Positions 1 through 5,199 of a stretch of 6,273 bases of DNA are shown here, in pieces. The DNA lies in NCBI RefSeq assembly GCF_937997595.1, contig NZ_CALKTS010000135.1, positions 1 through 6,273 on the forward strand, in the 5' to 3' direction. The position numbers and the translations under genes were made by a program. Position 1 is the first letter of the stretch, and each line of letters starts with the position of its first letter. This stretch comes from an uncultured Campylobacter sp. Lineage in GTDB: Bacteria > Campylobacterota > Campylobacteria > Campylobacterales > Campylobacteraceae. The notes under the pieces are model-generated. The model was not told the origin of the DNA. It saw nothing but the letters and a program-made list of their open reading frames with translations, and made no database searches.

Positions 1-182
1 GCTAAGCTGCGCGTAGTCCACGCTGACGCGTCCGTAGCCCGTAGCTGTCACGAAGCCCTCGCCGTAGCCTTTTTGCTCTAAAATTTGCTTGATCTGCCGC
101 GCGACTTTGACCGCGCTAAAGCCGCTAGGTAGCAAAAACAGCTCGCAAAATTTGCCGCACTCATCCATAACGGCGACCTTTG
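1..182 (-). repeat. Left copy of an activase direct repeat about 6.1 kb apart
   Basis: Positions 1-182 align with 6099-6273. By eye I count 14 mismatches over 175 aligned bases plus one 7-base gap (about 92% identity). The repeat probably continues leftward, because copy B has further activase sequence down to about 5821. Confidence 0.9.
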
Positions 183-219
183 ATGAGGTCGAACCGATGT
201 CGATACCGATAAAATGCAT
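1..219 (-). CDS. 2-hydroxyacyl-CoA dehydratase activase (BadF/HgdC family), N-terminal part, copy A
   Basis: This is the first 73 codons of a gene that runs off the left edge. The protein opens with MHFIGIDIGSTSSKVAVMDE, the phosphate-1 loop of the ASKHA (actin/Hsp70-like) ATPases. Near residues 58-64 it has the ATGYGRV motif typical of HgdC/FldI/BadF-type activases. Known members are homodimeric [4Fe-4S] ATPases that inject an electron into a 2-hydroxyacyl-CoA dehydratase or benzoyl-CoA reductase; stand-alone homologues of unknown role are common in anaerobes. The iron-sulfur Cys residues would lie beyond the window edge. The start at 219 is chosen because the family begins directly with this glycine-rich strand. 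Only a weak ribosome site (GGATCAG) precedes it. A TATAAT promoter lies about 145 bases upstream. The gene start is about 92% identical in DNA to the broken copy at 6099-6273, but here the ATGYGR codons are intact. Confidence 0.85.
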   Translation of the reverse strand, partial: MHFIGIDIGSTSSKVAVMDECGKFCELFLLPSGFSAVKVARQIKQILEQKGYGEGFVTATGYGRVSVDYAQLS

Positions 220-267
220 ACTCTGATCCGTAGAAAATTTTTCCGACACGCGGAACTTCGTCAAATT

Positions 268-287
268 TGAGCACAAATTTGTGCTCA
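268..287. promoter_or_regulatory. Perfect 20-bp palindrome in the activase leader
   Basis: TGAGCACAAATTTGTGCTCA is a fully self-complementary 20-mer located about 50 bases upstream of the activase start codon. It has no loop, and no U-run follows it, so it is more like a dimeric-protein operator than a terminator. It contains the AAATTT word that is common in this genome, so part of the symmetry may be incidental. The flanking GAGCAC/GTGCTC arms are not explained by that word. Confidence 0.4.
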
Positions 288-341
288 GGTTCGTGTAAAT
301 TTGCAGAAACTACAAATGAAGATAAATTTATGCAAACGTAA

Positions 342-355
342 ATCGCGACCGCGAT
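342..355. promoter_or_regulatory. Inverted repeat ATCGCG-AC-CGCGAT, possible operator
   Basis: Two six-base arms (342-347 and 350-355) are separated by two bases. They sit a few bases downstream of the predicted transcription start of activase copy A. The position suits a repressor-binding site or a short hairpin at the 5' end of the transcript. No regulator is visible in the window, so the role is inferred from position only. Confidence 0.35.
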
Positions 356-369
356 CTGCTTTGGTTGAA

Positions 370-375
370 ATTATA
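370..375 (-). promoter_or_regulatory. -10 box of the activase copy A promoter
   Basis: On the minus strand the sequence reads TTTTGGCTATAATTTC, with a perfect TATAAT at 375-370. A T-rich stretch and TTTTGG just upstream fit the Campylobacter sigma-70 pattern, which has an extended -10 and no conserved -35. Transcription would start near 362-364, giving a leader of about 145 bases before the ATG at 219. The promoter faces the activase and lies well downstream of the 496-residue gene's likely terminator, so it probably serves the activase alone. Confidence 0.6.
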
Positions 376-592
376 GCCAAAATCAGGCGTAAAAAGCGAG
401 GGAAATTTGAAAAAATATTATTTAGCGCATTAAATTTGAGATTTTCGATGCGGCGAATGAGGGTAAATTTGACGACGGAATTTTAACGTACGGCGTCAAA
501 TTTAAGGTAGGTTTTGAACCGGGCGGTAAGCAAATTTGGTGGTCGTGAGAGGCGAGAGCAGACTATCAAATTTGGCTGGCGCAGTATGTAAA

Positions 593-618
593 TTTAGCCC
601 GATCAAAAATGGGCTAAA
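593..618 (-). terminator. Probable terminator after the 496-residue gene
   Basis: TTTAGCCC (593-600) pairs with GGGCTAAA (611-618) around a ten-base loop. On the minus strand the hairpin begins about 33 bases past the stop codon of the upstream gene, which ends at 651. The U-tract after it is poor (AAATTTAC), so termination may be modest. Position and stem support the call; strength is uncertain. Confidence 0.5.
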
Positions 619-650
619 ATGCTAAATCCTACTAACCAAAAAGAGCCAGC

Positions 651-2141
651 CTACCGATAAACCTCGCCGTCGATTATCGCCATGGCTTTGTTGTCTTTAC
701 TGCGCGGCGGAGTGTAGAAAAAGCTGTGGCGAACAACCGTGCCGTCGTCGTATTTGAGCGTTAGTTCGCCTTGATCGAGCGTGTATGAGCCCTCGTCGCT
801 GCGCGATTTTGAGCTACCCCCGTCTATGCTGCCGCATGGGGTACCCGAGGTTGCCATAGCATACGACGATCCGCCCGAGCTAAAGCGCCCTTTGCCGTCA
901 AAGCAGTAGTATCCGCTCACGCCTACGCTCACCGTATCGCTGCCGCCCGACCAGCCGTGCAGGGACGACGAGCTGTCCTTGCGAAACGAGAAACATTCTT
1001 TTGGCATTTGGCTTGAAATTTGCGCCTGAAACATATAATACCCCGTACCGATGGAGTTCCACAAAAAGGTGCAGTCGTCGTTCTCGCAGTAGTAGCTCGT
1101 ATCGTAGTCGTCGTTGCTAGTTATCGTTAGGATGCCGTCTTTGACCTTATACGTGCCGTCGATGCGCGTGCGCCAGTCGGACTTTTCTAGGCGGCTTGCG
1201 TATGTGCCGTCGTCGCGTAGGTAAAAGGAATAATCCTCGCTCGTGTTTAAAAGCATGTTAAATTTCGTACCGCCAAATACTCCCGAGCCTTTTTTGCTCG
1301 CCCCGGCGCTACTGTGTTTGACGCTAGAGTCCTTTGCGGGTTTTGCGGACTCGGCCGAATTTGAGCTTGATTTGTTTGCTTTTGCCTGCGCGCTACTTGC
1401 GCTTTTTTTAAAGATAAACAAGGCCTCTTGCCCGTCTGCGACTTGTTTATATTCGAGCATGCCGTCCTTTAGCCAAAACTCGCCCAGCCCTTTAGCGCTA
1501 AGCGCGTATTTGCCGCCGCCTAGACTTTCGTAGCCGCTTTTGCCCGCGCTATTGTTGCACGAACCATCCGGATTTACGCCCACGATGCCTACCGTTGCTT
1601 CATCGCCGCCGATCTCAAAAAACGAGTCGCCGAAGCACTTTTGTCCCGCGACTTTAAAGCTCTGCCCCTGCGCCTTCAGCGAGACTAGCTCCCATCTGCC
1701 CTCGATCTCGCTTAAATTTGACCCGCCGAGGCCGGCTTGATTTACGGCGCCGTTTACGATGCTGGCTAAATTTACCTCGTCTTTTTTAAAGGTAAATACG
1801 ATCTCGTCGCCGCCCGTGCCTTGTTTGTACTCGAGCGAGCCGTTATTTAGCCGTAGCTCTGCGCCGCCAAGCGAGTATCTACCACCGCCTAGACTTTTTA
1901 GAGCGAAGTTTTGTTCGGCTTTTTCGCATGAGCTGCCGCCCGCGCTACTTAAGCTTAGGCGCGCATTATCGCCGCTAGCCTCGATAAAAGAGTTTTCGAG
2001 GCACTTTTGTCCGGCCGTTTTAAACGTCTGTCCCTGCGCCGTAACCGAGACGATACTCCATCTGCCCTCTAGCTCGCTAGCGCTTAAATTTGACCCGAGG
2101 CAAAGCACCGCGAGGATTGCAAAAAATTTAAATTTAGCCAT
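651..2141 (-). CDS. Exported protein with two lipocalin-like repeats and a conserved C-terminal domain (paralogue 2)
   Basis: This is a 496-residue protein of unknown function. Residues 1-22 form a Sec signal peptide ending near LSA-S; no lipobox is seen, because Leu precedes the Cys. Two related repeats follow, at about 24-120 and 146-246. Each starts E-[LI]-EGRW and has AGQKC plus a second Cys 25-26 residues later (C47/C72 and C169/C195), suggesting one disulfide per repeat. A Ser/Ala/Lys-rich linker covers about 247-285. The C-terminal domain (about 288-482) contains FYLRDDGTYASRLEK, C352/C357, GYYCFDGKGRF and GSYTLDQGELTLKYDDG. The GxW start and strand-turn pattern suggest a small beta barrel of lipocalin type; this is inference. 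The ATG at 2141 has a good AAGGA site (2147-2151). It lies 93 bases after its paralogue and is probably co-transcribed. Compared with paralogue 1 it has three extra C-terminal Cys (383, 413, 436). It is probably periplasmic or secreted. Confidence 0.85.
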   Translation of the reverse strand: MAKFKFFAILAVLCLGSNLSASELEGRWSIVSVTAQGQTFKTAGQKCLENSFIEASGDNARLSLSSAGGSSCEKAEQNFALKSLGGGRYSLGGAELRLNNGSLEYKQGTGGDEIVFTFKKDEVNLASIVNGAVNQAGLGGSNLSEIEGRWELVSLKAQGQSFKVAGQKCFGDSFFEIGGDEATVGIVGVNPDGSCNNSAGKSGYESLGGGKYALSAKGLGEFWLKDGMLEYKQVADGQEALFIFKKSASSAQAKANKSSSNSAESAKPAKDSSVKHSSAGASKKGSGVFGGTKFNMLLNTSEDYSFYLRDDGTYASRLEKSDWRTRIDGTYKVKDGILTITSNDDYDTSYYCENDDCTFLWNSIGTGYYMFQAQISSQMPKECFSFRKDSSSSLHGWSGGSDTVSVGVSGYYCFDGKGRFSSGGSSYAMATSGTPCGSIDGGSSKSRSDEGSYTLDQGELTLKYDDGTVVRHSFFYTPPRSKDNKAMAIIDGEVYR

Positions 2142-2234
2142 ATTTTTCCTTTCGTAAATTTTTAAGCCGTCTGCGGCGGTTTTGCCTTCGGCTTTTTGTT
2201 CTCAAATTTGCCCTGGTTTTACGCCGATGGGTTG
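2142..2234. other. Spacer between the two paralogues
   Basis: The spacer is 93 bases long and contains the ribosome site of the downstream gene. It also contains an imperfect inverted repeat, AAGCCG / CGGCTT, with a long loop at about 2163-2193. In the minus-strand direction the repeat is followed by AAAAATTT rather than a U-run, so it is not a convincing terminator between the genes. No clear -10 box is seen, which supports co-transcription from the upstream gene. Confidence 0.4.
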
Positions 2235-3704
2235 CTATTCGTCCAAAAAATGTATCACGCCGTCGACGACCGCTCCGCCTGCCTTGCCTTCGCTAGTAGG
2301 CGGGATATAAAAAAAGCTATGTCGCTGCGTCCGTCCGTCGTCGTATCTGAGCGTGAGTTCACCGCTATCCAGCGTATATGAGCCCGCGCTACTGCTAGAT
2401 CTTGTTCCGCCGCCGCCCACAGTGCTCATGGCGGCGGAGGAGTAGGCCCAACTGCCGTCCTTAAATCGGCCTTTGCCGTCGAAGTCATAGTACCCGCTCA
2501 CGCCGCCGCCCACGATATCTGTGCCGCCCGAGGCGTTGTAAACGGACATGGAGCCAACGGCGGTGAATGAGTAGCTGCCCTTTGGCACCTCATTTAAGAT
2601 TTGAGCGTTAAAGAGATGGTATCCGCCGTCGCTCCACAAAAACGTGCAGTCCGCATTCTCGCAGCTATATGTGCTTTGCTCGCCGTCGTTGGCGGTTCGT
2701 ACGATTTTTTTGCCGTCTTTTTTATACGTGCCGTCGATGCGCGTGCGCCAGTCGGGCTTTTCTAAACGGCTCGCGTAAGTGCCGTCGTCGCGCAGATAAA
2801 AGGATATGTCGGTATTGGTGTTTATGAAGAACCACTTGCCTGCAAACACGCCCGTGCCTTTTTTGCTCGCTCCCGCGTCGCTATGCTTGACGCTAGGGTC
2901 TTTTTCGGGCTCTAAATTTGAGCTTGATTTGGCTTGCGCCCGATTTGAGCTAGCCTGCGCCGCGCGGCTTTTTTTAAAGGTAAACAAGACGCCGCCCGCG
3001 CTTTGTTCGTATTCGAGCGAGCCGTTTTTCAGCCTAAATTCGCCCGCATCGTTATCTAGCGCGTATCTGCCGCTGCCAAGGCTTTTGTAGCCGCTTTCTC
3101 CTGCGCCCGTCTTGCACGTGCCGTCCGGATTTGCCGCTACGATACTGACTATGGCTTTGCCGCCTGCTATCTGGAAAAACGAATCCTCAAAGCACTTTTG
3201 GCCCGCCGTTTTAAACGTCTGCCCTTGTGCTGCGACCGAGTCGATCTCCCATCTGCCCTCTAGCTCGTCTGTGCTCAAATTTGAGCCGGTTGCCGTTGCC
3301 GCGGCTTTGTTTGCGGCCGCGTCTTTTTTGAAAGAAAAAACGATAAATTTGCCGCCGTCTAAGGACTGTTTTACCTTTAGCGCATCTTTATCTAGCCAAA
3401 ACTCGCCGATAGGACCCAGCGCGTATTTGCCAGCACCTATACTTTTAAAGGCGTAGCTTGCCGCGCCGCTTTTGCACGCGCCGTCCTCGCCTACGGAGCT
3501 AAGGCCTAGCTTTGCCTCGCGGCCGCTAACCTCGAAAAACGAATCCTCAAAGCACTTCTGCCCCGCCGTTTGCACCTCCTGCCCGTCTATGTTTGCCGAG
3601 ACGATGCTCCACCTACCCTCCAGCTCGCTAGCGCTTAAATTTAACCCGAGGCAAAGCGCCGCGATGGTCGCAAAAAGCTTGACTGTAAATTTGAGACCGT
3701 TCAT
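2235..3704 (-). CDS. Exported protein with two lipocalin-like repeats and a conserved C-terminal domain (paralogue 1)
   Basis: This is a 489-residue protein of unknown function, paralogous along its whole length to its downstream neighbour. I start it at 3704 and not at the in-frame ATG at 3758. From 3704 the protein begins with a proper signal peptide (basic start, then a run ending CLGLNLSA) that aligns with the paralogue. The longer form puts 18 charged and polar residues in front and overlaps a -10-like box. The ribosome site is weak (AAAGGGTAAAT). Repeats lie at about 27-127 and 147-246, each with ELEGRW, AGQKCFEDSFF and a Cys pair 26 apart (C51/C77, C171/C197). A charged, Ser-rich linker spans about 247-282. 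The C-terminal domain (about 284-470) carries FYLRDDGTYASRLEK, C348/C353, GYYDFDGKGRF and GSYTLDSGELTLRYDDG. An extracytoplasmic site and disulfides are inferred. Binding, structural or anti-host roles cannot be told apart. Confidence 0.85.
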   Translation of the reverse strand: MNGLKFTVKLFATIAALCLGLNLSASELEGRWSIVSANIDGQEVQTAGQKCFEDSFFEVSGREAKLGLSSVGEDGACKSGAASYAFKSIGAGKYALGPIGEFWLDKDALKVKQSLDGGKFIVFSFKKDAAANKAAATATGSNLSTDELEGRWEIDSVAAQGQTFKTAGQKCFEDSFFQIAGGKAIVSIVAANPDGTCKTGAGESGYKSLGSGRYALDNDAGEFRLKNGSLEYEQSAGGVLFTFKKSRAAQASSNRAQAKSSSNLEPEKDPSVKHSDAGASKKGTGVFAGKWFFINTNTDISFYLRDDGTYASRLEKPDWRTRIDGTYKKDGKKIVRTANDGEQSTYSCENADCTFLWSDGGYHLFNAQILNEVPKGSYSFTAVGSMSVYNASGGTDIVGGGVSGYYDFDGKGRFKDGSWAYSSAAMSTVGGGGTRSSSSAGSYTLDSGELTLRYDDGRTQRHSFFYIPPTSEGKAGGAVVDGVIHFLDE

Positions 3705-3748
3705 ATTTACCCTTTTTTTGAAAATTTGTAAATCAAAATTGATAGCCG

Positions 3749-3754
3749 ATTTTA
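3749..3754 (-). promoter_or_regulatory. Possible -10 box for the two-gene lipocalin-like operon
   Basis: The minus strand reads TGTTAAAAT, with TAAAAT at 3754-3749. Transcription starting near 3742 would give a leader of about 38 bases to the ATG at 3704. The match is one base off TATAAT and no -35 is evident, so this is tentative. It is consistent with choosing the shorter start for the gene. Confidence 0.3.
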
Positions 3755-3807
3755 ACATTGGGAAATAAATTTAAAGATGACCTAAATCAAGAAAAATTAT
3801 GAAAAAA

Positions 3808-3942
3808 CTAAAACAAGCTGAGCTCTAACTTAAAAATGCGTCTATAAATCACGCTACTTAGCTCACCGCCGCCAAGAAAATCCAAATGATCTTGCCGTAT
3901 TGCTTCGTCCATGGCGTAAAAAGCAGGGTTAGTAACACGTTC
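3808..3942 (-). pseudogene. Short open frame, possible C-terminal remnant of an unrecognised gene
   Basis: Read on the minus strand from just after a stop codon, the frame gives NPAFYAMDEAIRQDHLDF, then LGGGELSSVIYRRIFK, and ends at a TAG (3810-3808). From its only ATG (3912) it would be 34 residues. The composition looks protein-like and the stretch is richer in GC than its surroundings. There is no convincing ribosome site and I recognise no family. It could be the tail of a deleted gene, a real micro-protein or chance. Confidence 0.25.
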
Positions 3943-4022
3943 TTAAAAATACTGTAAAATGTATATTTATAGTTTTTATTACGCTCAAAACGTATCCAAA
4001 TTTAAACTATAGGCACATGAAA

Positions 4023-4088
4023 TTAGTATTTGTTTGCGGTTAAATTTGAGCCTAGACAAGGCATCGCGAGTGCTGAATAAATTTTACG
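4023..4088 (-). pseudogene. Decayed signal-peptide region of a third lipocalin-like paralogue
   Basis: The minus strand encodes RKIYSALAMPCLGSNLTANK, then Tyr and a stop (4025-4023). This aligns without gaps with the leader of the 496-residue paralogue, KFFAILAVLCLGSNLSAS. Over about 35 bases of DNA, from CTCGCG to the base after TCAAATTTAA, I count six differences. No in-frame ATG precedes the basic part, and the frame stops where the ELEGRW domain should begin. It is best read as the debris of a third copy that lay upstream of the present pair. A chance likeness of signal peptides is the alternative, but the matching DNA argues against it. Confidence 0.5.
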
Positions 4089-4142
4089 ACGGTTTCTAAA
4101 TCGGTAGATAAATTTTAGAAATTAAGGAGTAAATTTAAAGAG

Positions 4143-4172
4143 AAATTTGAGCCCGGAGTCGGGCTCAAATTT
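4143..4172 (-). terminator. Hairpin terminator of the petBC operon
   Basis: AAATTTGAGCCCG (4143-4155) pairs perfectly with CGGGCTCAAATTT (4160-4172) around a four-base loop. The stem reaches into the stop codon of petC (4174-4172), so the operon ends in the hairpin itself. The 3' side reads CUCUUUAAAUUU, which is moderately U-rich. Confidence 0.75.
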
Positions 4173-5199
4173 TAGTGTAGGTCAGACCAGACTTTGCGTT
4201 TCCAAAGCCATCCGAATATACCGAAAATCAAGAAGTAGATCATCGCGTTTATGCCTAGGCTTTCGCGCTCGGCTTTTTTAGCGTCGCCCGCTTTTGCCAT
4301 GTAGGCTACGACTTTGTCCTCGCTAGCTTTATTTAGACCTACGCGAGGCATCGAGGTGCCCGGTAGCATTTTTGCGTGTCGTTTATAAATTTATGCAGAT
4401 AATCATCGCCTTTTGAGCGGATCATCATCGATAAATCAGGAGGGTTTGAGCCCATGTAGGCGGCCAAATTTACGCGGTTAGTTAGAACGTATTTGTTTTC
4501 GTATTTCATATCGTGGCATCTCTGACACGCATCTAGAAATACCTTCTCGTCGCTGATTTCTTTAGGCGCGATAGATTTTAGATATGCGACCATATCAGCT
4601 ATCTCGGCTTTTGGATCCTCTCCGCCGGCCCCGAAAAAGGCAGGCATCGGATATGGAGTTTCGTCGTTAAATTTATGCGTTAGTTTTAGCGCCTTGGTCG
4701 GATCTTTGATGAGGGCTGCCAAGAAATGCTCGTCGTATATCGCTCCCGCGCTGCTAAGATTGGGCGGCACTACGCCGTACGCTTCGCTAAGTTCAGCAGC
4801 GCTCATAACTGTCGGCATACCCGCAGCCTCGACGCCGTGACAGCCTGCGCAGCCAGCATTTGCAAAGGTTTCTGCGCCTTTAGTCGCGTCGCCTTTGGCT
4901 AAATTTATAGCCTTTATATCGTTCCAAAACGCAGTGTAGTCTTCGAGAGATTTTTGTGCCTCTTCGAGATCTTTTTGTGCTCCGGCGACTTTTTTCTCGT
5001 CATTTAGAGCTTTTGTCGCATCGAGGGCCTTTTGCCTAGCTTCTACTACGGATTTGGCTTGATTTATATCCTCGGCGCCAAAGTCGTAATCGGCCGCGCC
5101 GACGTGCGGATGCATGACGTTATGCGCGTAAGGCTCGATACCCCAGTATGTTACGCCGGTTAAAATAACTACGATTATGAAAATTTTTAACTCTCTCAT
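4172..5199 (-). pseudogene. petC: Cytochrome c1, diheme (bc1 complex subunit), frameshifted
   Basis: This is the membrane-bound diheme cytochrome c that takes electrons from the Rieske protein in the epsilonproteobacterial bc1 complex. The upstream frame (5199-4339) has an N-terminal membrane helix (about 5-20), a helical charged segment (45-90), haem sites CAGCH (117-121) and CQRCH (225-229), and a likely first Met ligand in PMPAFF (M185). After Lys277 the frame leaves the family sequence and stops at residue 286. The natural continuation, MLPGTSMPRVGLNKASEDK onward to a C-terminal helix and WKRKVWSDLH, lies one frame over (4369-4172). One extra A in the A5 run (T5 at 4369-4373) would restore a 342-residue protein. 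As written, the product loses the SMP Met ligand of haem 2 and the C-terminal anchor. It overlaps the preceding gene by ATGA and has AAGGAG seven bases upstream. The shift may be real or a sequencing error. Confidence 0.9.

Larger units (their letters stand above)
220..650. other. Intergenic region between the 496-residue gene and activase copy A
   Basis: No convincing gene is present. The stretch holds a probable terminator (593-618), the activase promoter (370-375), two inverted repeats, and about ten occurrences of AAATTT, most of them in the form CAAATTT or AAATTTG. The only open frame of any length, on the plus strand at 301-486, starts at TTG, lacks a ribosome site and encodes a low-complexity Lys/Arg-rich product. 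I treat it as spurious. Confidence 0.6.
651..3704 (-). repeat. Tandem gene duplication with internal domain repeats
   Basis: The two adjacent genes share domain order, signal peptide, linker and C-terminal motifs. DNA similarity is strongest over the segment encoding FYLRDDGTYASRLEK and WRTRIDGTYK (about 1150-1235 and 2725-2810), where only scattered differences are seen by eye. Inside each protein the ELEGRW/AGQKC domain is repeated, so four copies of the unit are present. This implies an older domain duplication followed by a whole-gene duplication. Confidence 0.85.
3705..4142. other. Intergenic region between petC and paralogue 1, with gene debris
   Basis: No intact gene of normal size is present. 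The region contains the tentative promoter near 3750, a short open frame at 3808-3942, an AT-rich block near 3950-3985 with TATAAA-like words on both strands, and a decayed signal-peptide-coding stretch at 4023-4088. Its patchwork composition suggests leftovers from deletion of one or more genes. Confidence 0.5.

Noticed and set aside
301..486. Plus-strand open frame of 61 codons in the left spacer
   Set aside because: It starts at TTG without a ribosome site, is Lys/Arg-rich and low in complexity, contains several AAATTT words, and lies over the minus-strand promoter of the activase.
1243..2157. Plus-strand open frames opposite the 496-residue gene
   Set aside because: They are complementary-strand shadows of a well-supported minus-strand gene, Pro/Ser/Leu-rich, without ribosome sites or recognisable motifs.
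2163..2193. AAGCCG / CGGCTT inverted repeat between the paralogues as a terminator
   Set aside because: The stem is short, the loop is 19 bases and no U-run follows in the direction of transcription.
3705..3758. N-terminal extension of paralogue 1 from the ATG at 3758
   Set aside because: It would put 18 extra residues ahead of a normal signal peptide, is absent from the paralogue, and overlaps the likely promoter.
2806..3768. Plus-strand open frames opposite paralogue 1
   Set aside because: They mirror the frames opposite the other paralogue because the coding strand is duplicated. The likeness comes from the minus-strand genes and is not evidence of plus-strand coding.
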